A DNA stretch of 6,737 bases from Nitrospirota bacterium (GCA_003235785.1 QJYE01000399.1:1-6737); one strand, 5' to 3'. Positions 1-6,463 are shown, counted from the first letter of the stretch. Notes: generated by a model from the sequence alone, not told the origin. Translations and numbers: made by a program.

Positions 1-3000
1 AGGTATGACCTGAAACCGTAAAGACATTGCTTTCATTCATGGTTACATCAATTAAACGAAACACAATGGCATCACCCAAATAGGCTCGAAGCATCGCGGT
101 GCTGGGGTCACCATGCACCGTACTGCTGAACATTTGGGATGGATCCGGGTTGTTCGCCAATCGTTGTGCGAATGGTTCCGCCCGGAAATTCAACGCTCCA
201 CCCGTCGTATGGGTACCCCCATTCAGGAAAGGCATCGGGGTCATTTTAATTTTGTCGTTCGGCGGCATAATAAATGACACCGTACGACCGGCTTCCAAGG
301 CCACGTCAATCGGTTGCCCGGGAGGATTCCCTGCGGTTACCACATTCACGGTATGAGGAACCGTATCCATGATATGCACCATGAGTTCACGGAAACTACC
401 GGCCACATCATGGCCAACCCGTTCAACGGCATGAATGTCAGCCACCGGTCCGGTTCGAATCCGTTCGCCGGTTTTCGGATCATGCCAGGTGGAGTTGAAC
501 GGTTCCGCAATCATTGTTCCCACGGCACCGTGTGGCCACGTGGTGCCACCAAAAGCATGGTCATGCCAGAAGACACTGCCCACATCAGAATCTACCCAGA
601 ATCGTTGACGGACATATTCAACGGTCAGAATATCGCCAACCGGGTGGTCATTCTTTAAAGGTTGATCAAAGGTTAAGGTCTGTCCTTCTCCACCAGATTC
701 CGGTGAAGAATCTCCTTGACCGGGAATTTTTATTTTTTGCCCAACTACGATGAGATTGGCATTCTCTATTGCATTGAGATCCTTCAACGTTTGTGTTGTC
801 GTACCAAATGAACTCGCAATTTTACTGAGGGAATCTCCTGAGGCCACAATATATTCCGTGGCTGCCCCTCCCTGAGGTCCAGAAGCACCTGAACCTCCAA
901 TGGCTACAATACGCCGGACCTCTTGGCCCTTGACATTATCTGCCCCGATTAAAATCGGAATACCCACATGATATTGTGTGGCATTCGTCACTTGCAGGGT
1001 CTTGGATCCCTTCTTGCCTGCCTGTGTGACCTTGGCGTTCATGGGAATCGGCAACCCTTTTTTGGTGGGTTTATCAAATTGCGTAAACGGCCGCATGGAT
1101 TGCTCATACGAGAACCCTGAAATCACGCCGTCAGACGCTTGGTTATCAAATTGGAAGAAATGGAAATGCGTGTTGATCTTCGAGGATTGGAAGTTGGTGA
1201 TATCATCATCCAACCATTCGCTGGTTAGCGTCCAATCGATACAATCATACACATTGGCTCTGACCACCAAGGGGAACTTCTTGTCGTTGTTGGCTCGAAC
1301 GGCCGCTTCTTCTTCCTGCACGACGTACAACAACCCATTGGGGTCGACAATAGCTGGCTCATTGCCTTGCGCCGCCGACAATTCAATGGGCAACTTAATA
1401 AAATGCACTTTGTAATCCTGTGACCCGGCTCGAACCGGGCACAAGCTCCAAGGACCATTTTCACCTGGCTTAGCTGGTTCGACTGATCGCGTCCCATCCT
1501 CATTCATCCGAATCATTTCCAACCATGGGGCCGGATTATGATCGTTTGAAAACGGCACTCGCTTGCCAAAATGCGGCGTCAACCACGGCCACGCCACTTT
1601 TCCTGTTGTAGGCTCAAACCAAATTTGACGTCGTTCACCAGGGGTATATCCCTGCCACTCAGGATGGTATTTTGGATTTTCCCCTAAAGTGGCTTCCCGT
1701 TCACTCATGGCTTTGTTGCCCTGCCACACCCAATCCATAACGGTGGCATCATAAGATTTGAGTTGGCTTTCCTCAGAATCGGCATTTCCAGGTTTCCCCT
1801 GGTTCACGAGCTGCATTTCAACCCAATCCTTGATATTGACCACCGCCGGCTCTGAGTTCCAATCACTCTTCCCTTCACCGACGATTTTAAACTTCTTCCC
1901 AAACCAATTGACGGTTTTCCCAATCAACTGATCAGAAGTCACAGGTTTATGAATTCGACCCAGTCGGTCAGGCAACTCGCGTAACGGTGCCATCACGTCA
2001 TTTTGGACACCAGGCACTTGCATGGTGTTATACACCCGCCAGTAGCCCCACATCCCCGCGACATAATGGTGCGCCACATGGCAATGGAAGAGAAAATCTC
2101 CCGCTAACCATTGGCATAGACCTGAACCACATTCTGTTTCTAAATCCAAGGCCTCTGATGGCCCGATGACTTCCACATCTACACGGTCAGATTTGGTACG
2201 AATGACCGGATACTTCACAGGCCCATTTTGTCCAGTATTCCAAACTGGCATTTGCGTGGCCCGTGGGTTTCGCTGCCAACGGATGGACCCACCATGAGGA
2301 TGATGGGAATGGAACACTTCAGATCCGCCATGCACAAGCCGGAATTTTGCTGGATCACCTAAGTAACTTCGTGGAATCGTTGGCCCGGCATCACCAAAGG
2401 TATAGGAACTATAGGCCATCGACTCATCTTCAAATCCGAAATATTCATGTTGGACATGCATATTGTTGATGCCAAACGGCTCACTGCGATAGTTAATGGC
2501 TCTGGCACCTGGACGATAGGCATCCGTTAACGGATCCCGTTGGGGCAAGAAATCCCCATGCTTGTTGACGGGACGAAAGGCTTCGTCACCGACTTCATGA
2601 TAAATCAGGACAAATTCCCGGAAATCCGGACCGTCCCCGTTATCGATCATGACCTGCCAACCGCTTGTGGCCTCGGTGGCGGGCCCCGTGCCTAACGGTT
2701 CATAGTAATTGGACCCGCGTGGCTCCACGACAAACACCCCGAACATGCCCATGACTGTCAATTCCCGATCATTGCTGAACGTATGAAACTGACGCCCACC
2801 CTCTTGGGTATCTGGATGAATGTACCATTCCATACTCACGCTTCCGCCTTCTTCAGCCACGGTCGCAGGATTGGTCGTGGTGGCAGGAGCCCCAGTTTCA
2901 CTCATGACCATATCCGAACCATTAATATGCAAACTCACTTCTTCGCCAAACTCCAATTTATTGTTCAGCGTGATTTTGACACAGTCCCCTTGATTACCTC

Positions 3001-3649
3001 GGATGACTAAAGGTTGGATCCATTGGCCTTGGATACCGTTTTTCACGCCACCAGGATCATGATGACCTTCTTTTTCTCGAGCCTCGCGATTTTTTTCTTC
3101 TTCTTCACGAACCTTGTCAATATTTTCGGTCAAGGTGTACATATAGCCGGGATAGTAGTCCAGCCATTGATTCAAGGTAATTTCTACGTTAATTGCTGAA
3201 ATATCATAGTTTCGGACGGCAGCCGTTTTTGGACAAAGGCCGCCTTTCATCGAGACAGGCTCCACTCCGATATTGCTAGACAACAGTCCATTACCCGGTC
3301 CACCACCATATTGATGGATCATGGACATACCATTGAATGCCCCGGTTTCGGCACCCTTATGGTCCATTTCCTTTTCCATTTGCTGCATAAGCCGATTGTG
3401 CTGTTGCTCAACGAGCGCAGCACGTTCTGCCCGGCCCTCCATTGCATCTTCCACAATGGTTTGCCCTTTAAGCTTTTCTGCCCATCCTGGTGATTGAGAG
3501 TTCATGCCCACTTGATGGGCATGGGCCTGGTGATCTTGCGGATGAGTTTCCTCCGCTACCACTGTTCCGACTTGAAAAACACTCATTCCTCCCACAAACA
3601 TACTCATGGAAAGGAACGTTAAGGCATTCCTACATTTCACATAAAACAT
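1..3649 (-). CDS. Giant secreted multicopper oxidase with an internal LysM domain (3' end beyond window)
   Basis: Open from ATG at 3649 to the window edge: 1216 codons, no stop. Residues 1-32 look like a Sec signal peptide (hydrophobic 10-31, possible cleavage after VVA), followed by a His/Met-rich linker to about 138. Cupredoxin 1 (about 139-312) has degenerate copper motifs, HIN 241-243 and HTF 289-291. Cupredoxins 2-3 (about 330-545) carry HSHHPH (447-452) and HCHxxxHxxxGM (522-533), a complete type 1 site (H447, C523, H528, M533) plus trinuclear ligands. A second half restarts near C737, with HFH 828-830, a LysM module (about 932-977), WHDH 1028-1031, cupredoxin 5 from about 1085 and cupredoxin 6 from about 1186. 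Multicopper oxidases oxidise a metal or organic substrate at type 1 copper and reduce O2 at the trinuclear cluster. MnxG-type six-domain Mn oxidases are known relatives of comparable size, but the substrate here is unknown. An SD (AAGGAGG) 7 bases before ATG supports the start. Confidence 0.93.
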   Translation of the reverse strand, partial: MFYVKCRNALTFLSMSMFVGGMSVFQVGTVVAEETHPQDHQAHAHQVGMNSQSPGWAEKLKGQTIVEDAMEGRAERAALVEQQHNRLMQQMEKEMDHKGAETGAFNGMSMIHQYGGGPGNGLLSSNIGVEPVSMKGGLCPKTAAVRNYDISAINVEITLNQWLDYYPGYMYTLTENIDKVREEEEKNREAREKEGHHDPGGVKNGIQGQWIQPLVIRGNQGDCVKITLNNKLEFGEEVSLHINGSDMVMSETGAPATTTNPATVAEEGGSVSMEWYIHPDTQEGGRQFHTFSNDRELTVMGMFGVFVVEPRGSNYYEPLGTGPATEATSGWQVMIDNGDGPDFREFVLIYHEVGDEAFRPVNKHGDFLPQRDPLTDAYRPGARAINYRSEPFGINNMHVQHEYFGFEDESMAYSSYTFGDAGPTIPRSYLGDPAKFRLVHGGSEVFHSHHPHGGSIRWQRNPRATQMPVWNTGQNGPVKYPVIRTKSDRVDVEVIGPSEALDLETECGSGLCQWLAGDFLFHCHVAHHYVAGMWGYWRVYNTMQVPGVQNDVMAPLRELPDRLGRIHKPVTSDQLIGKTVNWFGKKFKIVGEGKSDWNSEPAVVNIKDWVEMQLVNQGKPGNADSEESQLKSYDATVMDWVWQGNKAMSEREATLGENPKYHPEWQGYTPGERRQIWFEPTTGKVAWPWLTPHFGKRVPFSNDHNPAPWLEMIRMNEDGTRSVEPAKPGENGPWSLCPVRAGSQDYKVHFIKLPIELSAAQGNEPAIVDPNGLLYVVQEEEAAVRANNDKKFPLVVRANVYDCIDWTLTSEWLDDDITNFQSSKINTHFHFFQFDNQASDGVISGFSYEQSMRPFTQFDKPTKKGLPIPMNAKVTQAGKKGSKTLQVTNATQYHVGIPILIGADNVKGQEVRRIVAIGGSGASGPQGGAATEYIVASGDSLSKIASSFGTTTQTLKDLNAIENANLIVVGQKIKIPGQGDSSPESGGEGQTLTFDQPLKNDHPVGDILTVEYVRQRFWVDSDVGSVFWHDHAFGGTTWPHGAVGTMIAEPFNSTWHDPKTGERIRTGPVADIHAVERVGHDVAGSFRELMVHIMDTVPHTVNVVTAGNPPGQPIDVALEAGRTVSFIMPPNDKIKMTPMPFLNGGTHTTGGALNFRAEPFAQRLANNPDPSQMFSSTVHGDPSTAMLRAYLGDAIVFRLIDVTMNESNVFTVSGHT
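680..898 (-). other. LysM domain plus Gly/Ser-rich linkers inserted in the multicopper oxidase
   Basis: Residues about 918-990 of the oxidase. The core runs from Y933 to P976 and shows the LysM pattern: YIVASGDSLSKIASSFGTTT at the start, then L..LN.....LIVVGQKIKIPG. Known LysM modules of about 45 residues bind N-acetylglucosamine-containing glycans such as peptidoglycan. The linkers before it (GGSGASGPQGGA) and after it (GQGDSSPESGGEGQ) are rich in Gly, Ser and acidic residues, as expected of a flexible graft. On both sides the cupredoxin sequence continues in frame (EVRRIVAIG before, TLTFDQPLKN after), so this is an in-frame insertion within a copper domain rather than a terminal fusion. Confidence 0.9.
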
Positions 3650-3656
3650 GGACCGG

Positions 3657-3663
3657 CCTCCTT
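3657..3663 (-). promoter_or_regulatory. Strong ribosome binding site of the multicopper oxidase
   Basis: On the minus strand AAGGAGG lies 7 bases before the ATG at 3649. It is a near-perfect anti-Shine-Dalgarno match, stronger than those of the upstream operon genes. It fixes the start and predicts efficient translation of the oxidase. Confidence 0.85.
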
Positions 3664-3750
3664 AAATAAAATAACCCGCTTACAACTTCAACTTATTGGT
3701 AATTCCATTCCCAGCAATCGACGCATCCACCCCAAAAACGGGGAGCGGAA

Positions 3751-3779
3751 AAGGTACTCAAAACTCTACAGCCTGTCAA
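3751..3779 (-). promoter_or_regulatory. Candidate sigma70-type promoter for the multicopper oxidase
   Basis: A perfect TTGACA (-35, 3779-3774) is followed after exactly 17 bases by TACCTT (3756-3751), a weak -10 with 3 of 6 matches. Transcription would begin near 3744, giving a leader of about 95 bases. That leader would open with a CCCC-GTTTTT-GGGG hairpin (3743-3730). The poor -10 could mean activator dependence, or that the match is chance. The 3650-3940 gap holds no convincing gene. Confidence 0.4.
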
Positions 3780-3879
3780 GTCCAAGCGGTATCTCATTGA
3801 TTTTATGACATTTCCTTTAACCCACAGGTCAGCAAAGAATCCCTCAAACGAGAGAGCATTCATACCCCATGCGTGACTC

Positions 3880-3906
3880 AAGAAAAATCTTATTCCTTTT
3901 AATAAG
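3880..3906 (-). terminator. Possible rho-independent terminator after the aminotransferase operon
   Basis: On the minus strand, 35 bases after the aminotransferase stop, CTTATT-AAAAGG-AATAAG forms a 6-bp stem and is followed directly by ATTTTTCTT. The position fits the end of the four-gene operon. The stem is AT-rich and weak, so termination may be partial and some oxidase transcription could come from read-through. Confidence 0.45.
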
Positions 3907-3940
3907 CAGGCGGGCTTTTGGCAATCCTTCCCTGAAGAAA

Positions 3941-4792
3941 TCAAGGAATCAGCTGGGCGACTAAATGGGCAAATCGTTTTTGCAGTTCACAGGTTAAGGG
4001 ACCAGGAACTCCATCATTTATCTTTCTCCCATCTACTTTCACAACGGGAAGGACCTCGATGGTTGTCCCCACAAGAAAAACCTCATCAGCTTGGTAAAGA
4101 GCATCAAGTGCTATTCTGTCAAATTGCACTTCTTGCCCCTGCTCATGGGCCACATTAATAACCTGCTGTTGCGTGACACCAGACAGGACGAAATGATTCC
4201 GTTCCGGGGTTTTGAGCTGCCCATCTCTCACCATAAAAAGATTGCTAGTGGCACCTTCACTGACGAACCCATCTCGCACAAAAATAGCTTCGAACGCCTT
4301 GGCTTCATGTGCCCGCTGTTTTGCCAACACATTTGGGAGAAGATTCAAGCTTTTAATATCACATCGATCCCAACGAATATCGGGGGTCGTAATGACTGAT
4401 ACCCCTTGACGAATAAACTCAAGGGGAAGCGCACTCATCTCCCGAAAGGAAAGAAAAACGGTGGGTTCTGTCTTTACAGGAAATCCATGCTCACGTGGAG
4501 CAACCCCTCTGGTTACTTGAATATATATTTTGCCTTCGGCATACCCGCTCTGCTGAAGGCCCGTGAGCAGCAATCGATGAAAATCTTGAGGCTGGATACT
4601 AAAAGAAAGCTGAATCTCCCTTGCACTTCGATTGAGACGAGCACAATGATCTTCCCAAAAGGCTGGCACCCCATGGTAGGCACGAACCATTTCATAAATG
4701 CCATCGCCAAAAAGAAAGCCCCGATCATCGGGTGAAATCGCAATTTCGGCAAGGGGAGCAAACCGACCGTTGAGGTACCCAATATTAGACAT
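3941..4792 (-). CDS. dat: D-amino-acid aminotransferase (PLP fold type IV)
   Basis: A 283-residue class IV aminotransferase, close in length and sequence pattern to Bacillus D-alanine transaminase. This cytoplasmic enzyme moves amino groups between D-amino acids and 2-oxo acids, typically D-Ala + 2-oxoglutarate to pyruvate + D-Glu, feeding peptidoglycan precursors. Visible features: RGFLFGDGIYE (24-34) with Y33; the TRGVAPREHGFP loop with R100 and H102, matching the carboxylate trap (R98/H100, with Y31) that selects D-substrates in the Bacillus enzyme; the PLP lysine K147 in DIKSLNLL; E179 in SEGATSN, which contacts the pyridine nitrogen; and the phosphate-binding GTT (242-244). The start lies 8 bases after the preceding stop, with AGGA/GGATGG just upstream, so translation is probably coupled. 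A branched-chain or aminodeoxychorismate-lyase role is less likely because the R/H trap is present. Confidence 0.93.
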   Translation of the reverse strand: MSNIGYLNGRFAPLAEIAISPDDRGFLFGDGIYEMVRAYHGVPAFWEDHCARLNRSAREIQLSFSIQPQDFHRLLLTGLQQSGYAEGKIYIQVTRGVAPREHGFPVKTEPTVFLSFREMSALPLEFIRQGVSVITTPDIRWDRCDIKSLNLLPNVLAKQRAHEAKAFEAIFVRDGFVSEGATSNLFMVRDGQLKTPERNHFVLSGVTQQQVINVAHEQGQEVQFDRIALDALYQADEVFLVGTTIEVLPVVKVDGRKINDGVPGPLTCELQKRFAHLVAQLIP

Positions 4793-4800
4793 AATCCATC

Positions 4801-5112
4801 CTACGAACGATCGAGCACGGTTACTTCAAACACCCGTCGGTCCTCTGCCGTAAATTTCCAGGCCATACGCTTGCTAAACTCTACCCGATGCTTTCCAACT
4901 TCAAGGGCCTGAAACTCAAATGACCGACGACCCGAATCAACAGCGTTATTACTCACAGTGCGAAGAAAATTATCCTCCACTAAGGCCAAAGCCTTAGGAT
5001 CATAAGAGGGAACCCATTGCTCTCCTCGCGTCCGGTCTTCCCATAGATGAATAAGAAAGGTTTCGGATAGTGCCGCCTGAATTGGCTTAATTGCAATGCG
5101 ATCAGTACTCAT
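4801..5112 (-). CDS. Chagasin / I42-family proteinase-inhibitor-like protein, no signal peptide
   Basis: A 103-residue protein with the layout of the chagasin (I42) family, small all-beta inhibitors of papain-like cysteine proteases. The early strand ETFLIHL (17-23) leads to EDRTRGEQW (25-33) at the position of the NPTTGxxW loop. LALVEDNFL (42-50) fits the LxLVExxY segment. GRRSFEFQALEVGKHRVEF (61-79) is the characteristic central strand pair. KRMAW (81-85) replaces the RPW loop, and VFEVTVL (94-100) is the last strand. The NP and RP residues of the inhibitory loops are missing, while a T, the G and the W survive, so protease inhibition is uncertain and the fold may serve another binding role. 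Bacterial members are usually exported, but this N-terminus is polar with no hydrophobic stretch. AAGGA 6 bases before ATG supports the start. It sits between the Rieske and aminotransferase genes. Confidence 0.72.
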   Translation of the reverse strand: MSTDRIAIKPIQAALSETFLIHLWEDRTRGEQWVPSYDPKALALVEDNFLRTVSNNAVDSGRRSFEFQALEVGKHRVEFSKRMAWKFTAEDRRVFEVTVLDRS

Positions 5113-5160
5113 ACTTTTTCCTTAGACTAGAGAACGTTTATGACATGAACAGAAAAATCT

Positions 5161-5526
5161 TTATTTTCCTGTCAGCCAATCACGCTTTTGTGGGCAGACA
5201 AACACCTGGCCATTTTCTACGTGCACATCGTAATTCACGACACAATAGCCTCCCCCATCAGGCCCAAACCCTGTCCGAATATCAAACTGCTGATGATGCC
5301 ATGGACAAGCCACCACAAAACCCTTGAGTCTGCCCTTGCCTAATGAAGCCCCCTGATGAGGACAGATATCATTGATGGCAAAGCACCGGTCATCAATCCG
5401 GAAAAGCGCCAAGCTCTTCCCTTGCACTTTAAAGACGCGCCCCTTGCCTTGTGGAAGGTCCTCAAGTTTCGCAACAAAAACAAATCCCTTCCTTGAACTG
5501 ACCGGCTCTCCATATTCAGCTTCCAT
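5161..5526 (-). CDS. Soluble Rieske [2Fe-2S] ferredoxin
   Basis: A 121-residue protein made essentially of one Rieske domain. The cluster motif is complete: C55-P-H57, then 16 residues, then C74-P-W-H77, giving two Cys and two His ligands. The flanks (FAINDICPHQGASL, GFVVACPWHHQQFDIRTG) match NirD-like and dioxygenase-type Rieske ferredoxins. No second pair of disulfide cysteines sits within the two cluster loops, as expected for the lower-potential ferredoxin class rather than the bc1 type. There is no signal peptide or membrane helix, so it is probably cytoplasmic and carries electrons to or from an unidentified partner. No oxygenase or reductase gene lies next to it. AGGA precedes the ATG by only 4 bases. 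It starts 32 bases after the DUF192 stop and ends 48 bases before the chagasin-like gene. Confidence 0.93.
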   Translation of the reverse strand: MEAEYGEPVSSRKGFVFVAKLEDLPQGKGRVFKVQGKSLALFRIDDRCFAINDICPHQGASLGKGRLKGFVVACPWHHQQFDIRTGFGPDGGGYCVVNYDVHVENGQVFVCPQKRDWLTGK

Positions 5527-5558
5527 AACTTCCTGATTTTCACCAATTCGACAATGCC

Positions 5559-6062
5559 TTACTGGACAAACAAAGCAAACTTGAGTTGCTGGCCAACGGC
5601 AACGTTTTCTCGTGCAATAAATCCGGCATTCGACTCAAGGATATAGCGGGCATCATTGGGGGGAGGGCCATACCATGTGCAAGGATTTTTTGAACAGGGA
5701 GGAACATCCTTTTCCACATGCACCACAATTTTACTTTCATCTACCCATATCACATCAACCGGAAATTGAAACTCCTTCGTCCATACTCGATGAGGGCCTG
5801 ATTCCCCAAAAATATAGAGCATGGCTTCATCAGGGGGAAGCATCTGCCTGAAAGCCAAACCAAACAGGAGTTTTTCAGGTGTATCCGCCACTTCAGCCTT
5901 AAGAGAGGCTCCACTAGGGAATTTCACATTGAGGACTTGCGTCTGCCCTGGTGAATTAAATAATAAGGCACCAGAAATCAATAACAATGCCATAATCACA
6001 AGGAAAAAAATACGCTTTTTGTTCGTTCCGTCCTGCAATTTAAAAAACGACAGCATCGCCAT
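5559..6062 (-). CDS. Membrane-anchored DUF192 family protein
   Basis: A 167-residue protein. Residues 1-16 are short and basic (KKR at 15-17), followed by a hydrophobic segment 18-35, an N-terminal anchor or uncleaved signal that places the rest outside the cytoplasmic membrane. The DUF192 domain spans about 43-165: GLAFRQMLPPDEAMLYIF (68-85) corresponds to the usual GLMxRxxLxxxxGMLFxF, VWTKEFQFPVDVIWVD (93-108) to the FWMKNTxIPLDIxFxD core, and ARYILESNAG (138-147) to the family's ARYVLExNAG. C123 and C128 (CSKNPC) could form a disulfide. The function of the family is not established. An in-frame TGA lies two codons upstream, so the start is at or after 6062. GGAAAAG lies about 11 bases before ATG, a weak SD. 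It is the first gene of the probable operon. Confidence 0.9.
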   Translation of the reverse strand: MAMLSFFKLQDGTNKKRIFFLVIMALLLISGALLFNSPGQTQVLNVKFPSGASLKAEVADTPEKLLFGLAFRQMLPPDEAMLYIFGESGPHRVWTKEFQFPVDVIWVDESKIVVHVEKDVPPCSKNPCTWYGPPPNDARYILESNAGFIARENVAVGQQLKFALFVQ

Positions 6063-6149
6063 ATCTCACAATTCTTTTCCAAGAGACTAATCTCATCTGT
6101 AAACATCCTCCCGTATCTTAACTTTTAGGCAGAGTCTGCTGAGTTTTTT

Positions 6150-6300
6150 GGTGCTATTGAAAAAGTCACCAGCGGCGTTCCCTGCCTTCGCGCTCCCCGC
6201 TGAAGCCAGCCTTGGCGCACAAATGGCCGGAGGGGTTTCGCCAAGGCGGATCACCAATTTTCCGTGCTCACGTACTGGAAGTACGCTTGGCGCGGAAAAC
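6150..6300. repeat. GC-rich structured intergenic element, probable dispersed repeat
   Basis: A block unlike its AT-rich surroundings with three successive inverted repeats. AGCGG (6171-6175) pairs with CCGCT (6197-6201). GCCTTGGCG (6209-6217) pairs perfectly with CGCCAAGGC (6239-6247) around a 21-base loop. TTTTCCG...CGTACT (from 6258) pairs with AGTACG...CGGAAAA (to 6299) around a GGA loop, with small mismatches between the two paired ends. CTTGGCG occurs again at 6286-6292, so CGCCAAG (6239-6245) could pair with either copy. No open frame is convincing here and no terminal inverted repeats or transposase are seen. It resembles REP-like or non-autonomous repeat families; I have only one copy, so its repeat status is inference. 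Confidence 0.5.
6258..6299. repeat. Long imperfect hairpin
   Basis: The arms TTTTCCGTGCTCACGTACT and AGTACGCTTGGCGCGGAAAA flank a GGA loop. The outer 7 and inner 6 base pairs are perfect; the middle holds mismatches that are partly G-U tolerant and one bulge. There is no T-run after either arm, so it is not a typical terminator. It forms the right-hand part of the structured element. Confidence 0.75.
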
Positions 6301-6352
6301 TAACTAGGGCCTATTTTCGCCATTCCCATTCATGAATTCCCACCCCAAGCGA

Positions 6353-6381
6353 TTTACCTGGCAACCACCATGGGGTAAGAT
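6353..6381 (+). promoter_or_regulatory. Candidate promoter of the plus-strand secreted protein gene
   Basis: TTTACC (6353-6358, 4 of 6 matches to TTGACA), a 17-base spacer and TAAGAT (6376-6381, 4 of 6 matches to TATAAT). Transcription would begin near 6388 and leave a leader of about 90 bases before the ATG at 6478. A perfect 10-base palindrome, ATTCATGAAT (6328-6337), lies just upstream and might be a protein binding site, but that is speculative. The rest of 6300-6463 shows nothing else I can support. Confidence 0.4.
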
Positions 6382-6463
6382 GTTAATGAGATTTCGAGAA
6401 GATGAGCTAATCGTTCTACTAGATGGAGGAACCCGGCATTCTGTCAGCCCCTCTACTTCTACC

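Noticed and set aside
680..898. The LysM segment as an assembly or frameshift artefact
   Set aside because: The insertion keeps the frame on both sides, has proper linkers and its codons continue without stops, so a genuine domain insertion is the better reading.
978..1415. 145-codon plus-strand open frame
   Set aside because: It is antisense to the conserved cupredoxin region of the oxidase around C737-H830 and has no SD or family features; a shadow of the real frame.
1225..1503. 92-codon minus-strand open frame in another frame of the oxidase
   Set aside because: It overlaps the intact oxidase frame, which stays open and shows conserved motifs; there is no sign of a frameshift at this place.
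3693..3944. 83-codon minus-strand open frame between the aminotransferase and the oxidase
   Set aside because: It starts with TTG overlapping the aminotransferase stop, has no SD, odd Trp/Cys-rich composition at its end, and overlaps the probable terminator and promoter region.
5998..6105. Short minus-strand frame (about 36 codons) starting at ATG directly after GGGAGG, upstream of and overlapping the DUF192 start
   Set aside because: The SD-like sequence abuts the ATG with no spacing, the product has no recognisable features and it overlaps the DUF192 N-terminus in another frame. A regulatory leader peptide cannot be excluded but is not supported.
6129..6149. Palindrome GCAGA-G-TCTGC followed on the plus strand by a run of six T, considered as a terminator
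   Set aside because: A one-base loop cannot form a hairpin, and there is no plus-strand gene upstream that it would terminate. It might be an operator for the DUF192 operon but nothing supports this.
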